DNA from: Deinococcus malanensis
GTDB lineage: Bacteria > Deinococcota > Deinococci > Deinococcales > Deinococcaceae
Assembly: GCF_014647655.1 (NCBI RefSeq)
Contig: NZ_BMPP01000022.1
Span: forward strand, 1-24,102
Reading direction: 5' to 3'
DNA length: 24,102 nucleotides
The stretch's first letter is position 1. The number at the start of each line of letters is the position of its first letter. The notes under the pieces were generated by a model. That model worked only from the letters and a program-made list of their open reading frames with translations. It was not told the origin of the DNA and searched no databases. Below are positions 1 through 8,729 of this stretch, one piece after another. The position numbers and the translations under genes were made by a program.

Positions 1-683
<683 letters not shown>

Positions 684-958
684 GCCGGCTCCCGGTGATG
701 GGCCATATACAGGCTGCCGCTGAACAGACCTTCAAAAGTCGCGAACCCATATGCAGCCCGCTGCTGCTCGTTGCAGGACTCTCAGAACGACGCCTTGATG
801 TTCTTCCAGTGTAGATACCCCGGGTTCATCTCCCAGCGTTGTAGCAAGCGGGCTCTGCGGGTACTGTCTTTCGGCCACGTCTAAGCCCTGGACCGAGGTT
901 CCCTCTCTAGATGAATCCTTCCCTTTCGCGTCACCTAGAGTGGAACTCAAGCTGAGTT

Positions 959-2026
959 ATGTCTCACCAGTTCACCACGCCACCAGATCTTGCCACCGAC
1001 CTTACTGCGATCTCGCAGGAGTACCGCCTGCCTGGGCTGGCATGGGCTGTCTCCCCTGTGGACGGCCCTGTCCTGGCCGGAGCCACAGGCCAGCAGCGCA
1101 CCGACCGGCAGGCAAAGGTGACCGTGCATGACCGGCTGCACCTTGGCTCGTGCACGAAGCCCATGACTGCCAGCATGCTGGCCACCCTCATTCCGGACCG
1201 GCTGCAGTGGGATCTGCGCCTCGCGGACGTTTTTCCGCCAGGCGAGATACATGAGGCTTATCACGACGCGACGCTGGCCTACCTTCTTGCCCACTACGCG
1301 GGGCTTCCACCTTTCGACGAGGACCATCAGTTCCTTGCCGCTCCGGAGCCACGTGGCTCCCAGGCGCAGCAACGCGACACGTTTGCACGCTGGGCGCTGA
1401 AGCAGGAACCTGCCGTACTGCCCGGTACATACCTGTACTCCAACGCCGGCGTGGGGGTGGCCGCGGTCGTTGCCGAGCGTATTACAGGACGCACCTGGGA
1501 GGAGCTGATGCATGAGCGGCTCTTCGCCCCGCTGGAACTGCCCAGCGCAGGCTTCGGCTGGCCAGGGCGAACCCATACCGCCGAACCGTGGGGGCACCAG
1601 TGGGTAGACGGTGCGTGGACCCCGCACGATCCGAACGGCACCTACCAGCTGCACCCTGGGATTGGCCCTGCCGGTGACGTGTACATGAGCATCCTGGATT
1701 TCGCGGTGTTCGCGCGTGAACACCTCCGCGGCTTGCTGGGCAGCGGCCGCCTGCTTGACCAGGACAGTTACCGCCGGATTCACGCGCCGTTCCTGCCCGG
1801 CGGTCAGTCCGGGCTGGGCTGGGGTGTGAGCACCTACCGTGGCAGGCAGGCCAGCACCCACTCGGGAAGCGCCGAGACCTTCCTGGCACTGATCGTCGTG
1901 CTGCCCGATGAAGGGCACGCTTTCGTGGCTGTCACGAATGCCGCGGGCGGAAGCGCGGATGCCGGAACCCGCGCGGCACTCAGTCATCTTGTTGGCAGGT
2001 TCACGGGGGCGCGTGTCGGCACCTGA
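959..2026 (+). CDS. Serine hydrolase, beta-lactamase / class C penicillin-binding-like family
   Basis: The 355-residue protein has the three active-site motifs of the serine beta-lactamase/DD-peptidase fold: SCTK at residues 64-67 (nucleophile Ser and general-base Lys), YSN at 160-162, and HSG at 301-303 in place of KTG. HSG-type members are often esterases or peptidases rather than antibiotic-hydrolysing enzymes. No signal peptide or membrane segment is visible at the N terminus, so a cytosolic role is likely, unlike classical beta-lactamases. The ATG at 959 opens the conserved N-terminal region (LPGLAWAV). A TAGAGT hexamer at 936-941 could be a -10 element, but no matching -35 was found. 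The 3' end overlaps the next gene by 14 bases, implying co-transcription with the winged-helix regulator. The substrate cannot be deduced. Family assignment is solid; drug resistance should not be inferred. Confidence 0.85.
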   Translation: MSHQFTTPPDLATDLTAISQEYRLPGLAWAVSPVDGPVLAGATGQQRTDRQAKVTVHDRLHLGSCTKPMTASMLATLIPDRLQWDLRLADVFPPGEIHEAYHDATLAYLLAHYAGLPPFDEDHQFLAAPEPRGSQAQQRDTFARWALKQEPAVLPGTYLYSNAGVGVAAVVAERITGRTWEELMHERLFAPLELPSAGFGWPGRTHTAEPWGHQWVDGAWTPHDPNGTYQLHPGIGPAGDVYMSILDFAVFAREHLRGLLGSGRLLDQDSYRRIHAPFLPGGQSGLGWGVSTYRGRQASTHSGSAETFLALIVVLPDEGHAFVAVTNAAGGSADAGTRAALSHLVGRFTGARVGT

Positions 2027-2684
2027 GAGCCCGGTCACCATCACGGACGCCAGGGCCGCGGCCTTCCTGGTAAACCCCTGCTGCCGAAGGTTCCTCGAAC
2101 CGTTTCTGGACCGCGAGTGCACCGTGGCGCGCGCAGCGGCAGAACTCGGGGAGGACACAAACGCCACGCTGTACCGCGTGAAGCAGATGGTCCGGCTTGG
2201 CCTGTTGCACGCCGTTCGCGAGGAACCCCGGCGGGGGCGGCCCGTAAAGATCTACCGTTCAGTCGGCGCCCGCCTGTTCGTGCCTTACACGGCCACGCCC
2301 GCCGTGGACCTGCTTGAAGTGCTGGTGCAGGAACGGCATACGCACGAAAAGCAGTTTCAGACAGCCATGCTGGAGGTGATGCGCCGCGCCCACTCCGAGG
2401 AGGGCTGGGGCATGCTGCTGTACCGCGAGGGCGAGGGCGTGTACGGCTATGACACGGTCAGCGGACAGGAGCCCTGGCATTCCCTGAGTCCACATGAGCC
2501 GGCCGTGCTGGACTACACCCTGAAAACGCGCCCGCTCACACATACCCAGGCCAAAGCGCTGCAGCGCGAACTGCTGGAAGTTCTGGCGCGTCATTCCCGG
2601 GCTGCCTCGGGGACGGACGGGGCTCCCTATCTGGTGCGCCTGGCTCTGGCGCCGCTGCCTCCTGACCCGGAGGTGGACAGGTAG
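2013..2684 (+). CDS. Winged-helix (ArsR-like) transcriptional regulator
   Basis: The 223-residue protein begins with a helix-turn-helix region: residues about 8-60 contain two short helices, the ARAAAELGEDTNATLYRVKQ stretch, then MVRLGLL and a basic wing ending GRPVKIYRS. That pattern is typical of ArsR/winged-helix regulators that silence a gene until a ligand or partner binds. The C-terminal 140 residues have no motif I recognise; they are predicted mixed alpha/beta and probably mediate dimerisation or sensing. The frame is open upstream to 1908, but the GTG at 2013 is preferred because it leaves a 14-base overlap with the serine hydrolase and starts just before the HTH; TTG at 1989 is an alternative. 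The coupling suggests it controls or cooperates with the hydrolase. Its 3' end overlaps the opposing kinase gene by 58 bases. Confidence 0.75.
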   Translation: MSAPESPVTITDARAAAFLVNPCCRRFLEPFLDRECTVARAAAELGEDTNATLYRVKQMVRLGLLHAVREEPRRGRPVKIYRSVGARLFVPYTATPAVDLLEVLVQERHTHEKQFQTAMLEVMRRAHSEEGWGMLLYREGEGVYGYDTVSGQEPWHSLSPHEPAVLDYTLKTRPLTHTQAKALQRELLEVLARHSRAASGTDGAPYLVRLALAPLPPDPEVDR

Positions 2685-3973
2685 CCCCGCCCCTCCCGGT
2701 GGGCAGGGCGGAGATCACCCGGAGCTTCAGGTGCGCCAGTCAACAGCTGGCGCAGGTGCAGCAGGTGTGCTCCACGCCACTCCGCGGGGTCGTCCATGAA
2801 AGGCTGAATACCGTCCACATACCCCAGCGCGCGCAGCAGTTCAGCAGCCCGCAGCGCGTCGGCATGCAGGGCCCGCAATTCGCCCAGGGAAGCATGGTCG
2901 GTCCAGCAACGAAGGTAGGCTTCGGTGGCGCAGGCCAGTTCTGCCGGATCCGGCGCGTGGCCGGTCGGGAAGAAATACTCAGGCTGCGCGTCCAGGAACG
3001 GGTGGGTGAGGCTGGCGTCCGACCAGTCCAGAAACGTCAGGCCACCGGGGCCGCACACAACATTGCCCCCGTGCAGGTCTGCGTGCCCCAGCGTGCGTGG
3101 CAGGCTGCTGGCTTCCAGGCGGCTCAGGGCGGCTTCCAGACCTGGCCGCGCCGCCCGCAGAAGATGTGCCTCATCACAGGTCAGTCCGCCAGATTCACCT
3201 ACCATCAGCACCTCGTCGCTGAGCAGGTGGTCCAGGCGGGAGGCGATATGTGCCGGGCCATGATCGGGCAGGTTCAGCTCAGGGATCAGTGTCACGCTCG
3301 CCTGCTGAACACCGGCCAGATGAAGCATGACGGCCTTCAGGTCCGGCTCCAGCGGGGCACCGGCATCGGCCATCAGCAAAAAGCCCTGTTCAGGGTCACA
3401 GGCCAGGACTGGTGGGGCCGCGCCCGGCACCTTCCCGGCCAGCTGGACCGTGACCGGAACCTCGTGCCGAAAGTGCTCCGGAACCGCCTTGAAATACACG
3501 GGGCCGCTGCAGGTCGGTACCTGCCACAGCAGGCTGATCTGCCAGTGCTTGAGCACACGCGGCGCAGCCACCTGCCTCAGTCCACGCCTCTGCAGCTGCT
3601 CGCTTATCCAGGCTGCTGCCTGCCGCTGCCAGTCGGGATGAAACCACGGCGTGCGGTTAGGCCTGGCAGCCGCACGCACTTCCACCTGAACCTGCTCGGG
3701 TGCTGCGCCGAGTGCCTGCCAGGACATGGCCCCGGTAGCGTGCAGCAGCCAGGTCGTTTCACTGTGGCGCACACCGTTCACCTCTCCCTGACTGGCAAAG
3801 CTCAGCCGCCGCCCCAGCTGTGCCTTCCAGGCAGGGGGTGCAGCTTCCAGCACGTTCTCGCCGTAGTAGGTGGCCAGATCGACGCTCACGCTCTGGCGGG
3901 CGAAGCGCTGCCCATCCGGGTGCACGCACAGCAGGTGAAGGCGGGTCTGGCGCCGGATCATGTCTTCCAGCAT
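2627..3973 (-). CDS. Aminoglycoside phosphotransferase (APH)-fold kinase with N-terminal extension
   Basis: The protein of about 448 residues has a C-terminal half with the APH/choline-kinase signature: HADLHGGN (H297, D299, N304) as catalytic loop, and FLDWSDA (D316) as metal-binding Asp. YFKAV around residue 162 may hold the ATP-binding Lys. APH-fold proteins phosphorylate small molecules such as sugars, choline or antibiotics; nothing here identifies the substrate. The first 110 residues are an extension I cannot assign. The start is uncertain: ATG at 3973, ATG at 3961 and GTG at 3991 are all in frame without a strong ribosome site. The frame continues open to 4183, but that part lies opposite a real plus-strand gene. 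The last 19 residues run antisense to the regulator's coding sequence and are low in complexity (Ser/Gly/Arg). The gene is convergent with the regulator and divergent from the small gene at 4031. Confidence 0.75.
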   Translation of the reverse strand: MLEDMIRRQTRLHLLCVHPDGQRFARQSVSVDLATYYGENVLEAAPPAWKAQLGRRLSFASQGEVNGVRHSETTWLLHATGAMSWQALGAAPEQVQVEVRAAARPNRTPWFHPDWQRQAAAWISEQLQRRGLRQVAAPRVLKHWQISLLWQVPTCSGPVYFKAVPEHFRHEVPVTVQLAGKVPGAAPPVLACDPEQGFLLMADAGAPLEPDLKAVMLHLAGVQQASVTLIPELNLPDHGPAHIASRLDHLLSDEVLMVGESGGLTCDEAHLLRAARPGLEAALSRLEASSLPRTLGHADLHGGNVVCGPGGLTFLDWSDASLTHPFLDAQPEYFFPTGHAPDPAELACATEAYLRCWTDHASLGELRALHADALRAAELLRALGYVDGIQPFMDDPAEWRGAHLLHLRQLLTGAPEAPGDLRPAHREGRGYLSTSGSGGSGARARRTR

Positions 3974-4030
3974 GTCAGCCGGGCTGACCACGGCGCATCG
4001 GCCAGGTGGCGGGGCGGCACAATAGGCGAC

Positions 4031-4273
4031 ATGGACCGTGAACTGAATTTCGCGCGCGAGATCCTGGGAGAACGCTCCTATCGCGACGTACCTGACGAGG
4101 AGGTCCTGCGTGAGGCCGAGCGTCTGCTTTCCGGCTGGATGGCCGGAGAACTTCGCATGGAACGGCCCAAGCTGTACGACCACTACGCCCTGCTGCTGCT
4201 GGCCCTGCTGCGCCGCAACCGCGAGCTCGAAGCGCGGGTCTCGGCCCTGGAAGCGCAGGCGGCCCAGCCGTGA
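4031..4273 (+). CDS. Small alpha-helical protein of unknown function, coupled to trpF
   Basis: The 80-residue protein is almost all predicted helix. It has an acidic N-terminal half ([13 protein letters not shown], then [12 protein letters not shown]), a hydrophobic stretch of Leu around residues 53-60, and a C-terminal heptad-like segment ([15 protein letters not shown]) that looks like a short coiled coil. I do not recognise the family. The start is supported by a CACAAT hexamer at 4018-4023 that ends seven bases before the ATG, a spacing typical of leaderless transcripts, though this match to TATAAT is only partial. The stop codon overlaps the GTG start of trpF in a four-base GTGA, so the two are translationally coupled. 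It is an oligomerising or regulatory partner by inference only. The frame is open far upstream, but that region is antisense to the kinase gene. Confidence 0.7.
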   Translation: MDRELNFAREILGERSYRDVPDEEVLREAERLLSGWMAGELRMERPKLYDHYALLLLALLRRNRELEARVSALEAQAAQP

Positions 4274-4893
4274 AGGTTAAGGTGTGCGGCACCACCAGTG
4301 TGCACGACGCGCTGCTGAGTGCCGAGGCCGGCGCCGACGCCCTGGGGTTTATCTTCGCGCCGGTCAGCCGGCGGCTGGTCACGGCCGGGGTCGCCCGCGA
4401 GGCCGGGCTGAGCGTGGGCCCCGCCGTGGCGCGGGTGGGTGTCTTCCTCAATCAGGGCCTGGACGAGGTCCTGCGGCTCTCGGAAGCGGCGCGGGTCTCG
4501 GCAGTGCAGATTCACGGCCCGGTGTCAAGTCTTTACCTGGAGCAGCTGGCTGCGTATTATCCCGTTCTGCGTGTGTTGCGCCCCGCTGATCTGGCGCAGG
4601 AGCAAGGCGTGTGGAGAGGCCGCGGCCGCGTAACGCTGATGCTGGACGCGCCGGAGCCTGGGGGCGGTCAGCCCCTGGACTGGGCCGGACTGCGGACGCA
4701 GTTTCCGGCAGGTGCCTGGCTCGCCGGTGGGCTCGGGCCCCAGAACGTGGCGGAGGCCATCCGGGTGCTGGGACCCGCCGGGGTGGACGCAGTCAGCCGC
4801 CTGGAAGTTCAGCCCGGAGTCAAGAATCCGGATGCCGTGCGGGCCTTTGTGAGAGCGGCAAAACAGGCCGCCGGGCAAAGTTATCCACAGTGA
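4270..4893 (+). CDS. trpF: Phosphoribosylanthranilate isomerase
   Basis: TrpF converts N-(5'-phosphoribosyl)anthranilate to CdRP, the third step of tryptophan biosynthesis, in the cytosol. The 207-residue length matches single-domain TrpF proteins. The N-terminal KVCGTT carries the conserved catalytic Cys (C6), followed by [19 protein letters not shown] sequence with GADALGFIF and [13 protein letters not shown] supplies the general-acid Asp region, [10 protein letters not shown] the phosphate-binding Gly motif, and PGVKNPDAV the C-terminal signature. The usual VSSGVE loop reads AVSRLEV here, a departure in the phosphate-binding end. It starts with GTG overlapping the preceding stop. The other trp genes are absent from the window, so this gene is separated from a trp operon, as is common in this phylum. 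Its last four codons fall within a DnaA box. Confidence 0.9.
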   Translation: MKVKVCGTTSVHDALLSAEAGADALGFIFAPVSRRLVTAGVAREAGLSVGPAVARVGVFLNQGLDEVLRLSEAARVSAVQIHGPVSSLYLEQLAAYYPVLRVLRPADLAQEQGVWRGRGRVTLMLDAPEPGGGQPLDWAGLRTQFPAGAWLAGGLGPQNVAEAIRVLGPAGVDAVSRLEVQPGVKNPDAVRAFVRAAKQAAGQSYPQ

Positions 4894-5049
4894 AACGGCC
4901 TCCTGTGGATAACTTTCCGAAGCATGATGCGGCCAAGCGAATCCCGCTTCCATGACGTTCCACACAGGGTTTTCCTTACCGACTTTTCCTGTCGCTGAAC
5001 CCCTTATCCACAGCTTGTCCACAAGCCCTGTGGATAACTCTGTGGATAA
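4878..5049. other. Cluster of six DnaA boxes (five perfect, one with a single mismatch)
   Basis: Perfect TTATCCACA boxes lie at 4881-4889 and 5004-5012 on the plus strand and at 4904-4912, 5029-5037 and 5041-5049 on the minus strand. A sixth, TTGTCCACA, is at 5015-5023. The first pair forms a 13-base perfect inverted repeat (4878-4890 and 4903-4915) around the trpF stop codon. The last four boxes are packed into 46 bases. Known DnaA proteins bind this nonamer, and such clusters mark chromosomal origins, DnaA-titration loci or DnaA-regulated promoters. No dnaA or dnaN gene is in the window, and no strongly AT-rich unwinding element is evident beside the cluster. Origin function is therefore not shown; a titration or regulatory site is equally possible. 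Confidence 0.85.
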
Positions 5050-5170
5050 CTTTGAGTCGTGTGGGCCGTTCACCGTTCTGCGTCTGCTTCTTCGGCGGTG
5101 GCGGGAGCGCTGAGTGAGCAGGACCAGATGATGCAGCTCTTTTAAGCTGCCTTCCTCACTCCGGGGCTGC

Positions 5171-5184
5171 CTCCAGCGCTGGAG
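5171..5184. repeat. 14-base perfect palindrome
   Basis: CTCCAGCGCTGGAG is self-complementary. It lies downstream of the minus-strand phosphatase-superfamily gene and between it and the DnaA-box cluster. As a hairpin it would have only a five-base stem with a four-base loop and no T-run, so it is not called a terminator. No protein can be assigned to it. Confidence 0.4.
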
Positions 5185-5217
5185 ATTCCAGGACAGAACG
5201 GTCTGCTGCGCTCCAGG

Positions 5218-6075
5218 TCAGCCTTCCCGGTCTGCCTCGGGGAGACCCGCCCAGGCGCTCAGCCACTGTCCGCCGTGTACCACAGTCCCAGGACCGCTCA
5301 CGGCCGTAAAAGAAGCTGCCAGGGGCACCCGGGCCAGGGTGTGGGCCTTGACCCGCAGGTTCTCCATGTTGCCGTGATCACTGCTCAAGACCACCTCTGC
5401 TCCGCTGCTCAGGAGGCCCGTCAGCAGGGCGTCAACCCGGACCAGATAGCTCCGGGCAGCCCGTGTCACCTCGCCCGGCGTGGGGTCGCGGCCGGCGTGC
5501 CCCAGCAGGTCACTGAACCACAGGTCCAGCACCAGCAGATCCCAGTCCCGGGCGCAGCGGCCAAGCGCGGTGCCCAGAGTCAGCACGTCAGTGAGGCTCA
5601 GGGTCTGTTCCAGCCAGGGCGCACGGTAGTCCAGGCCCAATGAGGCCGACACCAGCGGCAGTCCGGAGGGATTCAGGGGCAGACCTGCAGCCTGAAACGA
5701 GAAGGGAAAACAGCCCAGCCGGGCGCGCCGACGCTGCGCCTCGAAAAACGCCGGGGCATAGTGGTTGGTCAGGGCCACACGTGCCCCGGCCTGGGTCAGG
5801 CGCACGGGCAGGCTATGCCGGGTCAGCAGGCGCTGAAGAGTAGGCCCCGGATGAGGCCCGAAGTGCTCGCCCATGATGCGCACCGCATCCTGTCCGGTCA
5901 GCCAGCAGCACTGCCCGGTCCCGGACTGCGGCTGGCCGGCTATGCCCAGGGTGGCGTCCAGAGCGGCGCCACGGTCCACCAGCGGGCGCAGGGCCGGCAG
6001 GTCCTGTTCCCAGGCGCTGCCAGCGGGAGCGTCGAGGGGGTGACCCACGCCATCGAGCGCGATCCACACCTTCAC
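5218..6075 (-). CDS. Alkaline-phosphatase-superfamily metalloenzyme related to cofactor-independent phosphoglycerate mutase
   Basis: The 285-residue protein shows the two-metal pattern of the alkaline phosphatase/iPGM superfamily: D8 in the first strand (ALDGVGHP), S51 within SGTGQ as likely phospho-acceptor, D189 and H193 in SDLLGHAG, and D233/H234 in SSDHGNMEN. The last motif is nearly identical to iPGM and phosphopentomutase. Full-length iPGM is about 510 residues and has an inserted transferase domain; that insert is absent here, so this is a compact phosphatase- or mutase-like enzyme of unknown substrate. It is inferred to be cytosolic because no signal peptide is seen. It is the last gene of a minus-strand run that begins with the EF-G-2-like gene, and is 45 bases from the broken VOC gene. 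The ATG at 6075 directly precedes the first strand. Confidence 0.75.
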   Translation of the reverse strand: MKVWIALDGVGHPLDAPAGSAWEQDLPALRPLVDRGAALDATLGIAGQPQSGTGQCCWLTGQDAVRIMGEHFGPHPGPTLQRLLTRHSLPVRLTQAGARVALTNHYAPAFFEAQRRRARLGCFPFSFQAAGLPLNPSGLPLVSASLGLDYRAPWLEQTLSLTDVLTLGTALGRCARDWDLLVLDLWFSDLLGHAGRDPTPGEVTRAARSYLVRVDALLTGLLSSGAEVVLSSDHGNMENLRVKAHTLARVPLAASFTAVSGPGTVVHGGQWLSAWAGLPEADREG

Positions 6076-6120
6076 CTGCTGTTCCTCGCCGCAAGCCTCA
6101 CGGTCGCAGCATACCGGTGC

Positions 6121-6516
6121 TCAGTGAGGCAGCCAGGCGAACACGTCCACCACGGTGCCGTCAGGGTCGCATACGCTGGCATAGCGCTGCCCCCAGGGCG
6201 CATTGAAGGGCTCGGCGGTCACCTAGTATCCGGCAGCCCGGACACGGCTTACGGCGTCATCCACCCCCGCCGGGTCGTCGGCCTGCACCGCCACCGCGAC
6301 CCGGCCACTGCCAGAGGGTGGGCTCCACTCCGGATTGAGCTGACGCAGCAGCGCCTCGGTTTCCCAGGCTATGCGCAGACCACCGGCCTCGATTTCCACG
6401 TGGCCCTGGGTGAAGTCAGCATCGGCGGGCACAGGGAGCCCCAGAGTCCGGTAGAAAGCCAGGGCCGCCGACATATCCGTGACGACAAAGCTCACGTAGT
6501 TCAGTCGCATGGCCAC
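6121..6516 (-). pseudogene. VOC / glyoxalase-family protein interrupted by an in-frame TAG
   Basis: The frame starting at the ATG at 6516 encodes a typical VOC module (MRLNYVSFVVTDMSAALAFYRTLGLPVP, then RVAVAVQADDPAGVDDAVSRVRAAGY) and hits TAG at codon 98 (6223-6225). Reading on in the same frame gives VTAEPFNAPWGQRYASVCDP followed by DGTVVDVFAWLPH and a TGA at 6121-6123. This is exactly the second half expected for the family, including the APWGQRYA and DPDG motifs. The intact gene would encode about 131 residues. A single substitution from a codon such as CAG or AAG would explain it. VOC proteins are metal-dependent enzymes or binding proteins of many functions. It could be a recent pseudogene, a sequencing error, or a stop that is read through. 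A truncated 97-residue product would lack one metal-binding half. Confidence 0.85.
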
Positions 6517-6592
6517 ACCCTACTGACTGCCAAGAACGACCGTCCCGGCAGATGAGGGCTCAGATGGTTTCATCCCAGACCCCCATCGCACT

Positions 6593-8587
6593 TCACGCCT
6601 GCGCCGCGCGGCGTTCCTCAATTACTTTCTTGGACAGATGCTCGGGGACCTCCTGGTAGCCGAAGGGTTTGACCGAATAGGCGCCGCGGTCCCCGGTCAG
6701 GCTGCGCAGGTCGGCGTTGTAGGTCTGCAATTCCGACTGCGGCACCACGGCACTGATGGTAAAGACGCTGCCTTCGGGTTCCATGCCCTGGACCCGGGCG
6801 CGGCGGGTCTGCAGGTCGCTCATCAGGTCGCCGGTAAAGGACGCCGGTGCCCGGACCCGCAGCAGCATGACGGGCTCCAGCAGCACGGGCCTGGCCTGCT
6901 CCAGGGCGTTGCGCACGGCCAGGGCTCCGGCCATGCGGAAGGCCAGATCGCTGCTGTCCACCTCGTGGTAGCTGCCGTCCAGCACGGTGACATGCACGTC
7001 CTGCACCGGAAAACCGCCCAGGCTCCCCTTGACCAGGGCATCCTGCACCCCTTTTTCGATACTGGGCAGGTATTTGCCCGGAATGGCCCCGCCCACCACC
7101 GCGCTGCCGAAGTGGTAGCCGCTTCCCGGCTGCACCCGCACCACGCAGTCTCCGAACTGGCCGTGCCCACCTGACTGCTTCTTGTGCCGGCCCTGGGCCT
7201 GCGCGGTGGCGCGGATGGTTTCGCGATACGGAATCTGCGGCGGGGTGGTGCTGACCCTGACCCCCAGGGCCGCCAGCTTTTCCACCGCGATGGTGGTGTG
7301 CATCTCGCCCATGCCGCCCAGAAGCATTTCGCCGGTCTGTGGTTCGCGGCTGTAGTGCAGCGTGGGGTCTTCTTCCAGCAGCTTGGTCAGCGCGTCTCCC
7401 AGACGGTCCTCGTCCTGGCGGGTCTGGGGGTGCAGGGCCACCGTGTACACGACGTCGGGCAGTTCCATCGGATCGTATTCGATGGGATGCTGCGGGTCGG
7501 CCAGGGTGTCACCGGTGTGCAGGTCCGGGCTCTTGGTCAGCACGCCGATCATGCCGGCGCTGAGCTCAGGAACCTCCTGCAGGTCCCGGCCGCTGGCGAC
7601 ATACAGGTGGGCGGGACGCAGTTCGACGCCGCGGGTGGTGTTGCGCACCGTGTCACCGGCGCGCAGGGTGCCGCTCCAGACCCGTACGTGCGCCACCTTG
7701 CCCACGTACGGATCCATGCTGACGCGCCAGACCCGGGCGCTGAAGGGCGCCTCGGGGGTGGGCGCGCGGGTCTGACCGTCCACACCGGTCAGGTCTCCCC
7801 GTTCAGCCGCGCTGCGCAGGCTGCGGACCATCAGGTCCAGCAGTTCGTCCAGGCCCACGCCGGTGGTGGCGCTGACCGGCAGGGCCGGGTACAGCTGTCC
7901 GGCGTGCACGGCGCGGTAGAACGCGGCACGCAGTTCTTCGGTCCCGATGTCCTCGCCTTCCAGGTAGCGGTTCATCAGTTCGTCGTCGGTTTCCACGATG
8001 GCGTCCGTCAGCAGTGAGCGGGCCTCGGCCGCAGCGCTGCGCAGCCCGTCCGGCAGCTGATCCTCGTCGGCCAGCACGTCCACCAACCCACGGAAATCGG
8101 GGCCCTCGCCGTCGGGCAGGTAGGCGGCCACCGTCGGCCCCCCCAGGGTCGCGCGGATGTCTGCCAGCGTCGCGGCAAAATGCGCACGCTCGCGGTCCAT
8201 CTTGCTGAGCACCACGATGCGCGGCATGCCGAAGCGGTCGGCGGTGGTCCAGACCCGCTCGGTGCCCACTTCTACCCCACCGGTGGCACTGACCACCACC
8301 AGCACATTGTCGGCTGCACGGATCCCGCCGCGGATCTCACGCACGAAATCCGCGAAGCCCGGCGTGTCCAGCAGGGTGATGCTGACGTCCCGGTGCTGCA
8401 GGCGCAGCACACCGGTGCGGATCGAAAAGCCGTGCTGACGTTCCTCCTCGCTGTGGTCGCTCTGGGTCGTGCCGTCCTCGACCCGTCCGGCGCGTGAAAT
8501 GGCCCCGCTGCGGTGCAGCAGGGCTTCACTGAGCGTGGTTTTTCCGGCGCCGCTGTGCGCCGCGAGACTGACAATACGAACGGGCAT
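6593..8587 (-). CDS. EF-G-2-like translation GTPase (elongation factor G paralogue)
   Basis: The 664-residue protein has the EF-G domain order: GTPase with P-loop AHSGAGKTT (residues 10-18) and DTPGF (74-78), then the beta-barrel domain, [15 protein letters not shown], and the domain IV/V region ending in FGYQEVP. The G4 motif is SKMD (128-131) instead of NKxD. That change, the [13 protein letters not shown] switch region and HxxxxGFSIRTG resemble the Thermus thermophilus EF-G-2 paralogue as I remember it, not the housekeeping EF-G in the str operon. Its cellular role is not settled; a ribosome-associated GTPase is likely. The frame stays open to 9277, but a ribosome site at 8594-8600 fixes the start at ATG 8587. 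It heads the minus-strand run 8587-5218 and is divergent from the Pnkp-like gene. Confidence 0.88.
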   Translation of the reverse strand: MPVRIVSLAAHSGAGKTTLSEALLHRSGAISRAGRVEDGTTQSDHSEEERQHGFSIRTGVLRLQHRDVSITLLDTPGFADFVREIRGGIRAADNVLVVVSATGGVEVGTERVWTTADRFGMPRIVVLSKMDRERAHFAATLADIRATLGGPTVAAYLPDGEGPDFRGLVDVLADEDQLPDGLRSAAAEARSLLTDAIVETDDELMNRYLEGEDIGTEELRAAFYRAVHAGQLYPALPVSATTGVGLDELLDLMVRSLRSAAERGDLTGVDGQTRAPTPEAPFSARVWRVSMDPYVGKVAHVRVWSGTLRAGDTVRNTTRGVELRPAHLYVASGRDLQEVPELSAGMIGVLTKSPDLHTGDTLADPQHPIEYDPMELPDVVYTVALHPQTRQDEDRLGDALTKLLEEDPTLHYSREPQTGEMLLGGMGEMHTTIAVEKLAALGVRVSTTPPQIPYRETIRATAQAQGRHKKQSGGHGQFGDCVVRVQPGSGYHFGSAVVGGAIPGKYLPSIEKGVQDALVKGSLGGFPVQDVHVTVLDGSYHEVDSSDLAFRMAGALAVRNALEQARPVLLEPVMLLRVRAPASFTGDLMSDLQTRRARVQGMEPEGSVFTISAVVPQSELQTYNADLRSLTGDRGAYSVKPFGYQEVPEHLSKKVIEERRAAQA

Positions 8588-8593
8588 GTGCAT

Positions 8594-8600
8594 CACCTCT
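8594..8600 (-). promoter_or_regulatory. Ribosome binding site deciding the EF-G-2-like start
   Basis: On the minus strand AGAGGTG is followed by ATGCAC and then the ATG at 8587, giving a six-base spacing. The other in-frame ATG (8593) directly abuts the AGAGGTG and is therefore too close, so MPVRIV is the more likely N terminus than MHMPVRIV. Confidence 0.65.
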
Positions 8601-8729
8601 GATCTGGGCAGTGAGAGGAGAGGGTGGCCGAACGAACGCCTGACCGAGCCAAATTGGGGTGCCCTGAAGATACTCCCTTTGTCCCCTGCACGGCCAGCCG
8701 GGCGCCGGATATGGCAGCATGGCGGCACC

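Noticed and set aside
947..2167. Long minus-strand open frame opposite the serine hydrolase
   Set aside because: It is the antisense shadow of a gene with complete catalytic motifs. Its translation is rich in Arg, Gly and Val repeats without any recognisable domain, typical of high-GC shadows.
2699..4030. Plus-strand open frame continuous with the small gene at 4031
   Set aside because: It is antisense to the APH-fold kinase and its composition is shadow-like. Only the part from 4031, with its own start and helix-rich composition, is kept.
4878..4915. The inverted DnaA-box pair as a transcription terminator of trpF
   Set aside because: The stem is perfect, but no T-run follows, and both arms are exact DnaA boxes with four more close by, so binding sites explain it better.
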